From Streptomyces chryseus (GTDB taxonomy: Bacteria > Actinomycetota > Actinomycetes > Streptomycetales > Streptomycetaceae): a DNA stretch of 64,000 nt. The position numbers and the translations under genes were made by a program. Positions 7,853 to 15,745 of this stretch are shown piece after piece. Each line of letters begins with the position of its first letter. Position 1 is the first letter of the stretch. The DNA lies in the NCBI RefSeq assembly GCF_014650755.1, contig NZ_BMVO01000001.1, forward strand, positions 558,001 to 622,000, in the 5' to 3' direction. The notes beneath the pieces are model-generated. The model was not told the DNA's origin. It did no database searches and worked only from the letters and a program-made list of their open reading frames with translations.

Positions 7853-9391
7853 ATGAACCGCGCAGCACGTTCCACCGACCGTGACCGATTCGCCCGTACC
7901 CGCGCCGGCGGCAACCACGCCGGTCGCACCAGCGACCGCGGCGAGCGTTTCCGCCCCGCCGCCCCCACCCGCTCGGCCGGCTACTCCGGCCGGTCCTCCC
8001 AGCGCCGCTCGTCCGCGCCGCAGGGCGAGTTCGCCCTGCCGGTCGGCACCTCGCCGGCGCTGCCGGCGGTCGAGGCGTTCGACCAGCTCGACATGCCCGC
8101 GGCCCTGCTGGCGGCGCTCACCGCCCAGGGCGTGACCGTGCCGTTCCCGATCCAGGGCGCCACCCTGCCGAACACGCTGACCGGGCGCGACGTCCTGGGC
8201 CGCGGCCGTACCGGCTCCGGCAAGACGCTCGCCTTCGGGCTGGCGCTGCTGGCCAGGACGGCCGGAAAGCGCGCCGAGCCGCGTCAGCCGCTGGCTCTCG
8301 TGCTCGTACCGACCCGTGAGCTCGCCCAGCAGGTCACCGACGCCCTCACGCCGTACGCCCGCGCCGTGCGACTGCGTGTCGCCACGGTCGTCGGCGGCAT
8401 GTCGATCGGCCGCCAGGCCGGCGCCCTGCGCACCGGGGCCGAGGTCGTCGTGGCGACCCCGGGCCGGCTCAAGGACCTCATCGACCGCCGTGACTGCCGC
8501 CTGGACCAGGTGAAGATCACGGTGCTGGACGAGGCCGACCAGATGACCGACATGGGCTTCATGCCGCAGGTCACCGAGCTGCTCCAGCAGGTCGCCCCCG
8601 AGGGCCAGACGATGCTGTTCTCGGCCACCCTCGACCGCAATGTCGACAAGCTGGTGCGCAACTACCTGACCGACCCGGTGGTCCACTCGGTCGACGCCGC
8701 TCAGGGCGCGGTGACGACGATGGAGCACCACCTGCTGCACGTCCACCCCGCCGACAAGCAGGCCACGGCCACCGAGATCGCCGCCCGCGACGGCAAGGTG
8801 ATCATGTTCCTGGACACCAAGCACGCCGTGGACCGGCTGACCCGTGACCTGCTGGCCAGCGGTGTACGGGCGGCCGCGCTGCACGGCGGGAAGTCGCAGC
8901 CGCAGCGCACGCGCACGCTCGACCAGTTCAAAAGCGGGCATGTGACCGTGCTGGTGGCGACCAACGTCGCGGCCCGCGGCATCCACGTCGACAATCTCGA
9001 CCTGGTCGTCAACGTCGACCCGCCGACCGACCACAAGGACTACCTGCACCGCGGCGGCCGTACCGCCCGCGCCGGCGAGTCCGGCAGCGTCGTCACGCTG
9101 GTGCAGCCCAACCAGCGCCGCGAGATGTCCCGCCTGATGCAGGCCGCGGGCATCACCCCGCAGACCGCCCAGGTCCGCTCGGGCGACGCCGAGCTGAGCC
9201 GGATCACCGGCGCGCAGGCGCCGTCCGGTGTTCCCGTCGTCATCTCCTCGCCGGTCCGCGAGCGCCCGGCCCGCAGCGCGTCCTCGCAGCGCGGGCGCCG
9301 CAGCGCTCCGGCGCAGGCGCGCCGCCGGTCCTACGGCGGCAGCGGCGCGGGCAGCGCGGCCGGCGGCCGGAGCAGTGGCGACGCCGCGTAG
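7853..9391 (+). CDS. DEAD-box ATP-dependent RNA helicase
   Basis: A 512-residue ATP-driven RNA unwinding enzyme, probably for ribosome assembly and mRNA turnover. The first 60 residues and the last 80 are disordered and rich in Arg, Ser and Gly, as in RhlE/CsdA-like proteins. Core motifs are in order: Q-motif region PFPIQ (97-101), Walker A GRGRTGSGKT (116-125), PTRELAQQ (153-160), GG and ATPGRLKDL (201-209), DEAD (226-229), SAT (257-259), then domain 2 with LVATNVAARGIHVDNLD and HRGGRTARAGE. Walker A has GRGRTG where AQTGTG is more usual, which is seen in one actinobacterial subgroup. The ATG at 7853 follows GAGGAGGG. It follows the cold-shock gene but has its own leader. A shared bidirectional terminator ends it. 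Confidence 0.95.
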   Translation: MNRAARSTDRDRFARTRAGGNHAGRTSDRGERFRPAAPTRSAGYSGRSSQRRSSAPQGEFALPVGTSPALPAVEAFDQLDMPAALLAALTAQGVTVPFPIQGATLPNTLTGRDVLGRGRTGSGKTLAFGLALLARTAGKRAEPRQPLALVLVPTRELAQQVTDALTPYARAVRLRVATVVGGMSIGRQAGALRTGAEVVVATPGRLKDLIDRRDCRLDQVKITVLDEADQMTDMGFMPQVTELLQQVAPEGQTMLFSATLDRNVDKLVRNYLTDPVVHSVDAAQGAVTTMEHHLLHVHPADKQATATEIAARDGKVIMFLDTKHAVDRLTRDLLASGVRAAALHGGKSQPQRTRTLDQFKSGHVTVLVATNVAARGIHVDNLDLVVNVDPPTDHKDYLHRGGRTARAGESGSVVTLVQPNQRREMSRLMQAAGITPQTAQVRSGDAELSRITGAQAPSGVPVVISSPVRERPARSASSQRGRRSAPAQARRRSYGGSGAGSAAGGRSSGDAA

Positions 9392-9411
9392 GCAGGGCAT
9401 GAACGCGTGAC

Positions 9412-9451
9412 GTGCGGGCAGGGAGTGGCTTCGGTCAGTCCCTGCCCGCAC
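9412..9451. terminator. Shared terminator overlapping the 3' end of the opposing gene
   Basis: GTGCGGGCAGGGA (9412-9424) and TCCCTGCCCGCAC (9439-9451) form a perfect 13-bp stem. The stop codon of the minus-strand DUF6328 gene (9435-9437) lies in the loop, so the right arm is coding for that gene and the whole acts for both directions. Confidence 0.75.
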
Positions 9452-9995
9452 TGGCGTGCCGGGCCCAGGCCGGCAGGACGAACCAGCACAGGACGAACCA
9501 CAGCACCAGACCGCAGACCAGCCACAGCGCGGTGGTGTCGTACAGGACGACGCGCAGGATCAGCAGCAGCGCGGACGCCATCGTGCAGAGCAGCAGCACC
9601 AGGCCCACGACGGTCAGGCGGGACGCCCACCTGACCGTCTGCGGCTTGATCCGGCGGCCGGTGACCAGCCGGTGGAGCGACACGGGGCCGACGAGCGCGC
9701 CCACCGTCGCCGCGCCGAGCACGACCGTGACGACGTAGATGTCCTTGTCGGTCGGGGACAGCTCGGTGAAACGCGGCTGGAAGACGACGGTCAGCAGGAA
9801 ACCGAAGAGGATCTGTACGCCGGTCTGGGCGACCCGCAGTTCCTGCAGCAGTTCCGCCCAGAGCCGGTCCGCCCGCTCGTCCTCGGTCTCGTGACGGCCC
9901 CGGCGCAGGGTGCCCGGCTGCCCGTCCGCCGTGTCCTCCCCGCCGAATCCGCCGGACCCGCCAGTCCCGCTGGCCCCGGCCGCCCCGTCGGTCAT
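9435..9995 (-). CDS. DUF6328-type integral membrane protein
   Basis: A 186-residue predicted membrane protein. About 45 hydrophilic Gly/Asp/Glu-rich residues are followed by an amphipathic segment DRLWAELLQELRVAQTGVQIL, which is characteristic of the DUF6328 family, and four hydrophobic helices (ILFGFLLTVVF, YVVTVVLGAATVGALVG, WASRLTVVGLVLLLCTMASA, LWLVCGLVLWFVLCWFVL). The ATG at 9995 overlaps the stop of the preceding gene by four bases (ATGA), so the two are translated together. The function is unknown. The last codons form one arm of a terminator stem. Confidence 0.78.
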   Translation of the reverse strand: MTDGAAGASGTGGSGGFGGEDTADGQPGTLRRGRHETEDERADRLWAELLQELRVAQTGVQILFGFLLTVVFQPRFTELSPTDKDIYVVTVVLGAATVGALVGPVSLHRLVTGRRIKPQTVRWASRLTVVGLVLLLCTMASALLLILRVVLYDTTALWLVCGLVLWFVLCWFVLPAWARHASAGRD

Positions 9996-10375
9996 GGCGA
10001 GGTCCCGGGCCCGCTCTCCAGTCGCAGCTGGAGCTCCCTCTCCTGGTCGCCGGACGCCGAGCCCTCCTCCTGCACGGCGAACGCCACCTCGAGCTGCTCC
10101 CGGACCTGGTCCACCGCGCGATAGCCGCCCTGGAGGGTGACGCTGACGGGGGCCGTCAGACGCGCGGGGGCGGCCTGCTCCTGGATGCCGTGCACGTCGT
10201 ACGTGGCGCTCCACACCATGGGGCGGCCGTCGACGCCGTTGTGCAGTTCCTCGTCGACCTCGCGGTCGGACGCGAAGGCGGTGCACAGCGCGCCGAAGAC
10301 GGCGTTGGCGTCCTCCTTCGAGCTGCCCGTCAGTTCCACCAGGACCTGCGTTCCGGAGTGTTCCGTGCTGTTCAC
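9992..10375 (-). CDS. Hypothetical protein coupled to DUF6328 gene
   Basis: A 127-residue protein of no recognised family. GTG at 10375 is chosen because GAGAGAAAGAAG sits 7 bases upstream; an upstream in-frame ATG at 10546 would add 57 Arg-rich residues with no support. The sequence begins with two strands and a helix (TQVLVELTGSSKEDANAVFGALCTAF), and the middle VSVTLQGGYRAVDQVREQLE suggests a small alpha/beta, possibly ferredoxin-like, fold. No signal peptide or membrane helix is seen. The four-base overlap with the membrane-protein gene suggests a joint role, perhaps as a soluble partner; that is inference. Confidence 0.7.
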   Translation of the reverse strand: MNSTEHSGTQVLVELTGSSKEDANAVFGALCTAFASDREVDEELHNGVDGRPMVWSATYDVHGIQEQAAPARLTAPVSVTLQGGYRAVDQVREQLEVAFAVQEEGSASGDQERELQLRLESGPGTSP

Positions 10376-10613
10376 TGTGAGGCTTCTTTCTCTCGTCGTC
10401 GCCGATCCCCAGGCTCGCCCGCCGGGATCGCGAGCGCGACCGGAGACAGCGAGCAGCGGGTACCCGCTCCCCTGGCCGTAATGCCACCGGACCGCCCGCC
10501 CGTGACGGTCCGTGTGCCGCCGCACCCGGGGGGGTACGCGGGTCATGGGGGCCGCCCGGCCCGTCGTGGACCTTGGCGCCCGACCTCGGCGTCACGGACA
10601 TTGGGGAGAGCAC

Positions 10614-11003
10614 ATGACGGTCGCGAAACAGTGCGTTCTTGTCCTGGACTGCGCGGAACCCGAGGTGCTGGCGGAGTTCTACGCCGGCCTGCTCGACGCG
10701 GAGGCCCGGACCGGGACCAACCCGGACTTCGTCGAGATCGTGGGCCATCAGGGCGTCTTCATGGCCATCCGCCGCGACCACGGTTACGCGCCGCCCAGCT
10801 GGCCGCGCCCGGACGACTCGCAACAGGCCCATCTGCGCATCCTGGTGGAGCGCGGCGACATGGACGAGGCGGAGCGGGAGGCGGTGAGCCTCGGCGCGCG
10901 GCCCGTGGACACCAAGGACAACAGCGGACCGCGCGACGAGCGCGTGTACTCCGACCCGGCCGGGCACTCCTTCACACTGGCCCACCGGTTCGCTCCGCGC
11001 TGA
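10614..11003 (+). CDS. VOC (glyoxalase-like) family protein
   Basis: A 129-residue vicinal-oxygen-chelate fold protein, the group that includes glyoxalases, dioxygenases and antibiotic-binding proteins. The family pattern is the opening CVLVLDCAEPEVLAEFYAGLL, the central substrate/metal region AHLRILVERGDMDEAEREAVSLGARP, and the closing DPAGHSFTLAHRF. It most resembles the glyoxalase-like subgroup with a single paired beta-alpha-beta-beta-beta unit per half. ATG at 10614 follows GGGGAGAG; a start further upstream at 10512 lacks a ribosome site. The substrate is unknown. It is divergent from the DUF6328 pair and convergent with an F420-type oxidoreductase. Confidence 0.85.
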   Translation: MTVAKQCVLVLDCAEPEVLAEFYAGLLDAEARTGTNPDFVEIVGHQGVFMAIRRDHGYAPPSWPRPDDSQQAHLRILVERGDMDEAEREAVSLGARPVDTKDNSGPRDERVYSDPAGHSFTLAHRFAPR

Positions 11004-11010
11004 CCCGGCC

Positions 11011-11042
11011 GGGCGGCGGCGCCCGTGAACGGCCCGCCGCCC
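11011..11042. terminator. Hairpin between convergent VOC and oxidoreductase genes
   Basis: GGGCGGCGG (11011-11019) pairs with CCGCCGCCC (11034-11042), 9 bp with a 14-base loop, in the 63-base gap between the two stops. Confidence 0.5.
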
Positions 11043-11066
11043 CGGTGCGGAGCTCGCGCCCCGGTG

Positions 11067-12032
11067 TCAGAGCTCGCGCAGGGCCGGCAGCAGCGTCTTC
11101 TGCGCCCAGTCGATGAACGGCCGCTGGTGCTCGCCGCCGACCTGCACCAGCGCGACCTCGGTGAAGCCCGCGTCGGCGTACGGGCGTACCGCCTCGACGA
11201 ACGTCTCGACGTCCGCGCCGCACGGGATGGACTCGGCGACGTCCTCGGGCCGTACGAACGCGGTGGCCCCGGCGAACCCGGCCGGGCCGGGCAGCTCGGA
11301 GTTGACCTTCCAGCCGCCGCCGAACCAGCGGAACTGCTCGTGCGCCCGTTTCACCGCCGCGTCCCGGTCGGTGTCGTAGCAGACGGGCAACTGGCCGACG
11401 CGCGGCTTTCCGCTGCCGCCGTGGCGGTCGAAGGCGTCCAGGAGTTCGCGCTTGGGTTCGGTGGCGACGACCAGGTCGGCGAGGCGGCCGGCGAGCGCGC
11501 AGGACCGTTCACCGGAGACGGCGATGCCGATTGGCGGGAGCGGGTCGGGCAGGTCCCAGAGCCTGGCGTTCTCGACGTCGTAGTGCGTGCCGTGGTGGCT
11601 GACGTCGCCGCCGGCGAACAGCGCGCGGATGATCTCCACGGCCTCCTCCAGCATCTCCAGGCGGACGTGGGCGGCGGGCCAGCCCCCGCCGACGACGTGC
11701 TCGTTGAGGTTCTCGCCGGAGCCGAGGCCGAGCCGGAACCGGCCCTCGGCCAGCAGCTGCACGGTCGCCGCCTTCTGGGCGACGACGGCCGGGTGGTAGC
11801 GGACCGTCGGGCAGGTCACGTACGTCATGAGGGGGATGCGGGAGGTGGCCTGGGCCGCGGCGCCGAGCACGCTCCACGCGTACGGGGCGTGCCCCTGCTC
11901 GGCCAGCCACGGGAAGTAGTGGTCCGAGGTCACGGAGAAGTCGAAGCCGGCCCGCTCGGCGGCGACGACGTGGTCGACCAGATCGCGGGGCCCGGCCTGC
12001 TCGGTCATCATCGTGTATCCGATTTGCACCAT
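11067..12032 (-). CDS. LLM-class F420-dependent oxidoreductase
   Basis: A 321-residue luciferase-like monooxygenase-fold enzyme of the coenzyme F420-dependent subgroup (glucose-6-phosphate dehydrogenase-like). It begins MVQIGYTMMTEQAG and has the subgroup features FDFSVTSDHYFPW, PLMTYVTCPTVRYHPAVVAQKAATVQLLAEGRFRLGLGSGENLNEHVVG (residues about 80-125) for the F420 phosphate and deazaflavin sites, and YDTDRDAAVKRAHEQFRWFGGG. It probably uses F420H2 to reduce or oxidise an unknown small molecule in the cytoplasm. ATG 12032 matches the family start; in-frame ATG 12068 and GTG 12077 are possible, and none has a clear ribosome site. An NADPH:F420 reductase is encoded at 28348-29070, which could supply the cofactor. 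Confidence 0.88.
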   Translation of the reverse strand: MVQIGYTMMTEQAGPRDLVDHVVAAERAGFDFSVTSDHYFPWLAEQGHAPYAWSVLGAAAQATSRIPLMTYVTCPTVRYHPAVVAQKAATVQLLAEGRFRLGLGSGENLNEHVVGGGWPAAHVRLEMLEEAVEIIRALFAGGDVSHHGTHYDVENARLWDLPDPLPPIGIAVSGERSCALAGRLADLVVATEPKRELLDAFDRHGGSGKPRVGQLPVCYDTDRDAAVKRAHEQFRWFGGGWKVNSELPGPAGFAGATAFVRPEDVAESIPCGADVETFVEAVRPYADAGFTEVALVQVGGEHQRPFIDWAQKTLLPALREL

Positions 12033-12141
12033 GAACGACGGGTTGCCGCTCGCCGGGCCGTAAAACATCCGCCCCACGGGCCGCTACGGGATGCGGCCCG
12101 TATGACCAACGGGGCCCCGCCGCGCACTACGATTTCCGCTC

Positions 12142-12543
12142 ATGAGGGGACGGCGGCGATCCCGCACCGGGCGCACCAGGCGCGTGGGACGTCCCATGGC
12201 GCTGCTGAGCGCCGTGGCGACGCTCCTCGCCGCGCTCTTCGTGTGCCTGGGGATGAGTCCGGAGCCCGGGGAGCATCACGGTCCCGGCGCCGGGAGCGTG
12301 ACCGCCGTGACGGTCGCCCCGACCGCGCCGGACGCGCCCGTGTACGTCTGCCCGTACGACTCCTCGCACTGCGGCGTTCTCCCGCACCTGTCCCCCGCCG
12401 TGCTGACGGTGCCTCCGCCGGCCGCGCCGGTGGCCGCCGAGCCGCTGTACTTCGCGCCGCCGGCCACCGCCGGTCCGGCGTGCGGCTGTGGGGCGCCGGC
12501 GCGGGCGCCGGGACGCCATGTCCTGCAGGTGATGCGGACGTAG
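12142..12543 (+). CDS. Small exported or membrane-anchored protein with Cys/His motifs
   Basis: A 133-residue protein with an Arg-rich start and one hydrophobic helix (MALLSAVATLLAALFVCLG), so it is exported or anchored with its C-terminus outside. The outer part is Pro/Ala-rich and holds EHHGPG, VCPYDSSHCGV, CGCGA and a conserved-looking end GRHVLQVMRT. The Cys/His pattern would suit metal binding, and small proteins of this build lie near DUF305 genes in related actinobacteria (recollection, not tested). TACGAT at 12128-12133 ends 8 bases before the ATG and no ribosome site is seen, so it may be leaderless. It precedes the DUF3105/DUF305 pair on the same strand. The function is not known. 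Confidence 0.65.
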   Translation: MRGRRRSRTGRTRRVGRPMALLSAVATLLAALFVCLGMSPEPGEHHGPGAGSVTAVTVAPTAPDAPVYVCPYDSSHCGVLPHLSPAVLTVPPPAAPVAAEPLYFAPPATAGPACGCGAPARAPGRHVLQVMRT

Positions 12544-12609
12544 CCGGGCCGCCCGTGCCCGGGGCCTTCCGTATCCACACTCACTTTCAGCAGGCGAAGG
12601 ACGAGAACC

Positions 12610-13257
12610 ATGGCTTCCAACAAGACCGCCAACGCGTCGCGCAAGGCCCGAATAGAAGAGATGCGCCGCGCCGAGCAGGCCCGCGAGCGCAGAACCCGCT
12701 TCCTCGTGATCGGTCTCAGCACGGCCGTCGTGGCCGGACTGGTCGGATTCGGTTCGTACGTCCTCCTCAAGGAGTCGGAGGAGAAGGAGCAGAAGGTCGC
12801 CCAGGCCAAGGAGCCGGTGAAGGAGGAGAAGTCCTGGGACGCGAAGAAGCTGGGGCGCGACCACGTCACCAAGGCCGTCTCCTACCCGATGAAGCCGCCG
12901 GTGGGCGGTGACCACTCGCAGGTCTGGATGAACTGCGAGGGAGACGTCTACAAGAAGGCGATCCCCGAGGTCAACGCGGTGCACTCGCTGGAGCACGGCG
13001 CCGTGTGGGTGACGTACAACGACAAGGCGTCCGCCGGTGACGTCGAGAAGCTCGCCGAGAAGGTCGGCAAGACCCCCTACTCGCTGATGAGCCCGGTCAA
13101 GGACCAGGCGGGCGCTCTCATGCTCAGCGCGTGGGGCAAGCAGGTGACCGTGGACAGCGCCACGGACCCGCGGGTCGACCAGTTCTTCACGAAGTACGTG
13201 CAGGGGCCGCAGACGCCCGAGCCCGGCGCGGCGTGCACGGGCGGAATGGCTCAGTGA
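12610..13257 (+). CDS. DUF3105 membrane-anchored protein
   Basis: A 215-residue protein: a charged cytoplasmic N-terminus with the coiled segment ARKARIEEMRRAEQARERRTR, one membrane helix (FLVIGLSTAVVAGLVGFGSYVLL), a charged linker, then an extracellular DUF3105 domain. The domain shows the family pattern PPVGGDHSQVWMNCEGDVY, then AVHSLEHGAVWVTY, with conserved His and Cys that could hold a metal, and it ends in MLSAWGKQVTVDS and ACTGGM. The ATG at 12610 follows GGCGAAGGACGAGAACC. Its stop shares one base with the next start (TGATG), so DUF3105 and DUF305 are translationally coupled. A periplasm-side copper-handling role is often suspected for this pair but is not proven. Confidence 0.88.
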   Translation: MASNKTANASRKARIEEMRRAEQARERRTRFLVIGLSTAVVAGLVGFGSYVLLKESEEKEQKVAQAKEPVKEEKSWDAKKLGRDHVTKAVSYPMKPPVGGDHSQVWMNCEGDVYKKAIPEVNAVHSLEHGAVWVTYNDKASAGDVEKLAEKVGKTPYSLMSPVKDQAGALMLSAWGKQVTVDSATDPRVDQFFTKYVQGPQTPEPGAACTGGMAQ

Positions 13258-13955
13258 TGACGCGTACGTACTGGGCCGCCGTCTGCGCCGTCGTACTCGC
13301 GCTGCTGTTCGCCGCGGGGGCCGTCACGGTCGCCGCGGGCAACAACAACGAGCGTCACGACGGGGCGGGCTCCACGGCTTCCCGTACGCCGGGTGAGGAC
13401 TCCGCGGACGCGGGCTTCGCGCGGGACATGTCGGTGCACCACCAGCAGGCGGTGGAGATGTCGTTCATCGTGCGCGACCGTACGAAGGACGAGGACGTGC
13501 GCAGGCTCGCGTACGACATCGCGAACACGCAGGCGAACCAGCGGGGCATGATGCTCGGCTGGCTGGACCTGTGGGAGCTGCCGAAGACCTCGCCGGACGC
13601 GCCGATGGCCTGGATGGCCGGCGCCGGCACGGACGGGAGCGGACACGGCGGGCACGGTACGCACGGTTCCGGCGGGGCCCCCGAGGTGCGCGACGGGGCG
13701 CTGATGCCCGGCATGGCGACCAGGGCCGACCTGGCGAAGCTGCGCGCGGCGGACGGCGAGCAGGCGGAGATCCTGTACCTGCGGCTGATGACCGCCCACC
13801 ACAAGGGCGGCGTCACGATGGCCCGGGGCTGCGCCGAGCAGTGCGAAGTCGGCGCGCAGCGGTCCCTGGCGCGGGGCATGGTCGACGCCCAGGCGTCGGA
13901 GATCGCGCTGATGGCCGACCTGCTCAAGGAGCGGGGCGCGTCCCTCCGCCCGTGA
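13257..13955 (+). CDS. DUF305 exported His-rich protein
   Basis: A 232-residue exported protein with an N-terminal hydrophobic helix (YWAAVCAVVLALLFAAGAVTVAAG). It has two DUF305 four-helix units marked by VHHQQAVEMS (about residues 61-70) and AHHKGGVTMA (about 180-189), each with a paired His and a Met, and an inserted His/Gly run SGHGGHGTHGSGG between them. These features suit metal, perhaps copper, binding outside the membrane. The start ATG overlaps the stop of the DUF3105 gene by one base. Its 3' end overlaps the opposing hydrolase gene by 32 bases (13924-13955), an unusually long convergent overlap here. Family assignment firm, role inferred. Confidence 0.88.
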   Translation: MTRTYWAAVCAVVLALLFAAGAVTVAAGNNNERHDGAGSTASRTPGEDSADAGFARDMSVHHQQAVEMSFIVRDRTKDEDVRRLAYDIANTQANQRGMMLGWLDLWELPKTSPDAPMAWMAGAGTDGSGHGGHGTHGSGGAPEVRDGALMPGMATRADLAKLRAADGEQAEILYLRLMTAHHKGGVTMARGCAEQCEVGAQRSLARGMVDAQASEIALMADLLKERGASLRP

Positions 13956-14862
13956 CCTCGCCCGGCCGTCCGGCCGCCAGGACCACCTGGGCCACCGCGT
14001 CCGGGCGGTCCAGCATGACCAGGTGGCCGGAGGGTTCGGCGACTTCGAAGCGGGCGCCGAGGGTGCTCGCGAGGCCGCGCTGACGTGCGAGCCAGCGCAG
14101 CCCGGCGCGGCTGCCTCTCCCGTCGTACGCCGCCAGGACCGTGACCGGGAGGCCGGCTGGCAGGGGGTGGCGCTCGCGCAGGGCGAGGAGCCCGGCGGCG
14201 ACGGCGCGGTAGTGCGTGTTCTCCCGGAGCGCTCCGCGCAGGACGCGGGAGGTGCGGTAGCAGCGGCGTACGAGCGGGACGGGGGCCGGGTCGGCCCTGC
14301 CGTGACCGCCCCGGCCGCCGCCGCTCGCGTCCGCCCGGCCCGCCCGCACGCCCGCGCGGCGGGCGAGCGGCCCGAACGCCGCCGGTAGGCCGGCGGCGCA
14401 GAGCGCCGCGGCGAGCGCCCGTGTCGCGGCGGTGCGCAGGGCGGGGGCCGCGGGCACGCGCGCGTGCTCCTCGACGCTGGAGTCGACGAGCACGACACAG
14501 GCCGTCCGGGCCGGATACAGGCGGGCGAACGCCTCGGCGTGGAACCCGGCGAGGGAATGCCCCACCACGGTGACGGGTGTGCCGCGCAGCGGCGGCGGCA
14601 GCGCGTCGAGGAGCGCGGCGACGCGGTGCGCCTCGCCCTCGGCGGTGGGCGGCGCGGCGGCGGGGGCGGGGGCGCTCAGGCCGTGACCGGGGCGGTCGAA
14701 CCGTACGACGGTGCGAAAGGGCGCGAGCAGCGGTACGACGGGGTCCCAGTCGAACCAGCTCATGCCGAGTCCGGCGCTCAGCACGCACACCGGGCCGGCG
14801 CCCTCCACGACCACGTGGTGCGCCGCGCCGCCGATGTCGAGGAAACGTCCGGTCGAGGTCAC
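13924..14862 (-). CDS. Alpha/beta-fold hydrolase
   Basis: A 312-residue cytoplasmic hydrolase of the alpha/beta superfamily. Visible elements are the oxyanion-side strand VCVLSAGLGMSWFDWDPVV, the nucleophile elbow VVGHSLAGFHAEAF (Ser in GHSLAG, about residue 105), the acid region TVLAAYDGRG, and the catalytic His in EPSGHLVMLDRPDAV near the C-terminus. The substrate is unknown. GTG at 14862 overlaps the stop of the upstream DUF998 gene by four bases (GTGA), so the two form a coupled pair. A longer frame upstream of this GTG is out of register with homologs. The gene ends inside the opposing DUF305 gene. Confidence 0.85.
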   Translation of the reverse strand: MTSTGRFLDIGGAAHHVVVEGAGPVCVLSAGLGMSWFDWDPVVPLLAPFRTVVRFDRPGHGLSAPAPAAAPPTAEGEAHRVAALLDALPPPLRGTPVTVVGHSLAGFHAEAFARLYPARTACVVLVDSSVEEHARVPAAPALRTAATRALAAALCAAGLPAAFGPLARRAGVRAGRADASGGGRGGHGRADPAPVPLVRRCYRTSRVLRGALRENTHYRAVAAGLLALRERHPLPAGLPVTVLAAYDGRGSRAGLRWLARQRGLASTLGARFEVAEPSGHLVMLDRPDAVAQVVLAAGRPGEVTGGGTRPAP

Positions 14863-15545
14863 GCGTACACCTTCTCGCGTGCCACCGACCACGCGAGTAC
14901 GACGAGCCACAGGACCGCGATCAGCACCTGGAGCCGCTGCCCGGCCCCCAGCAGCCAGGTGCCGTGGCCGGCCTCGAAGGCGGCGATCGAGGACAGGGTC
15001 CAGACGGTGGCCGCCACTTCGGCCGCCGCGAGAACCGGTCCGAAACGGGCGAGGGGCGAGGGGCGGCCGCGGCGGCGGGCCGCGACGGTGAGCGCGACGA
15101 CGCCGACGACCGCCGCCGTCGAGGCGACGCTGCTGCTCCAGGTGTGGGCCGCGTGGGTGAGCGGGACGAGACCGGCCGCCTCGCGGGCCGCGCACGCCGC
15201 GTCCGCGGTCGTCGCGCAGCTCATCGGCAGCCGGGAGTCGGCCGCGGTGGCGGCGCCGAAGAGGGCGAGGGCCGCCCAGCCGGTGACGTCCCACCGGGTG
15301 CGCGGCCGGTACCCGGCGAGGGCCAGGAGCGCGCCGGCGAGGATCAGGAGGCCCGCGACGAGGTCGGTGGACCGGAAGAGGCCGCCGAACGGCTGGTCGG
15401 ACGCGGCCAGTTCGCTGACGTACGTGCGCAGCGGGTCGAGGCCGGTCGCGAGGACGGCTTCGAGCACCCAGGCGCTGTACGCGGCGGCGCCGAGCACGAG
15501 GAGGACGGCGGCGGGCCGCGTACGGCGGAGGAACGCAATCGGCAT
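14859..15545 (-). CDS. DUF998 integral membrane protein
   Basis: A 228-residue membrane protein with about six hydrophobic helices and the DUF998 layout. Helix 1 (AAVLLVLGAAAYSAWVLEAVL) is followed by the family-like PLRTYVSELAASDQPFGGLFRSTDLVAGLLILAG, and the later segments include THAAHTWSSSVASTAAVVGVVALT and VLIAVLWLVVLAWSVA. The conserved SELAASDQP and HAAHT segments may line a polar site. The ATG at 15545 has no good ribosome site, so its start is moderately certain. It is coupled to the downstream alpha/beta hydrolase and divergent from nadE. The function is unknown. Confidence 0.82.
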   Translation of the reverse strand: MPIAFLRRTRPAAVLLVLGAAAYSAWVLEAVLATGLDPLRTYVSELAASDQPFGGLFRSTDLVAGLLILAGALLALAGYRPRTRWDVTGWAALALFGAATAADSRLPMSCATTADAACAAREAAGLVPLTHAAHTWSSSVASTAAVVGVVALTVAARRRGRPSPLARFGPVLAAAEVAATVWTLSSIAAFEAGHGTWLLGAGQRLQVLIAVLWLVVLAWSVAREKVYA

Positions 15546-15709
15546 AGTGGGATGAACGCTACTTCGGAATGTCGTACGGACGGCACGACGACGGCCGGCC
15601 GGATACGGGTGGAGCCCGGCCCGCACGCGATGGAGTGCGAGGACACCCTCCGGACCGGCCGTGAGCCGTACCGTCCGGCGCCGGTCCGGGCGGAACTTCG
15701 CTGCCTCCC

Positions 15710-15739
15710 AGGACATAGCGTCAGACAGACGATTAGACT
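15710..15739 (+). promoter_or_regulatory. Promoter of nadE, apparently leaderless
   Basis: AGGACA (15710-15715) and TAGACT (15734-15739) are separated by 18 bases; the GTG start of nadE follows 6 bases after the -10 element. There is no ribosome site, so transcription probably begins at the start codon itself. Confidence 0.6.
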
Positions 15740-15745
15740 GGGCGC

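Noticed and set aside
7610..9451. A 613-codon minus-strand frame opposite the DEAD-box gene
   Set aside because: It is the reverse of a clearly coding helicase, Arg/Gly/Val-rich without domain motifs, and has no ribosome site.
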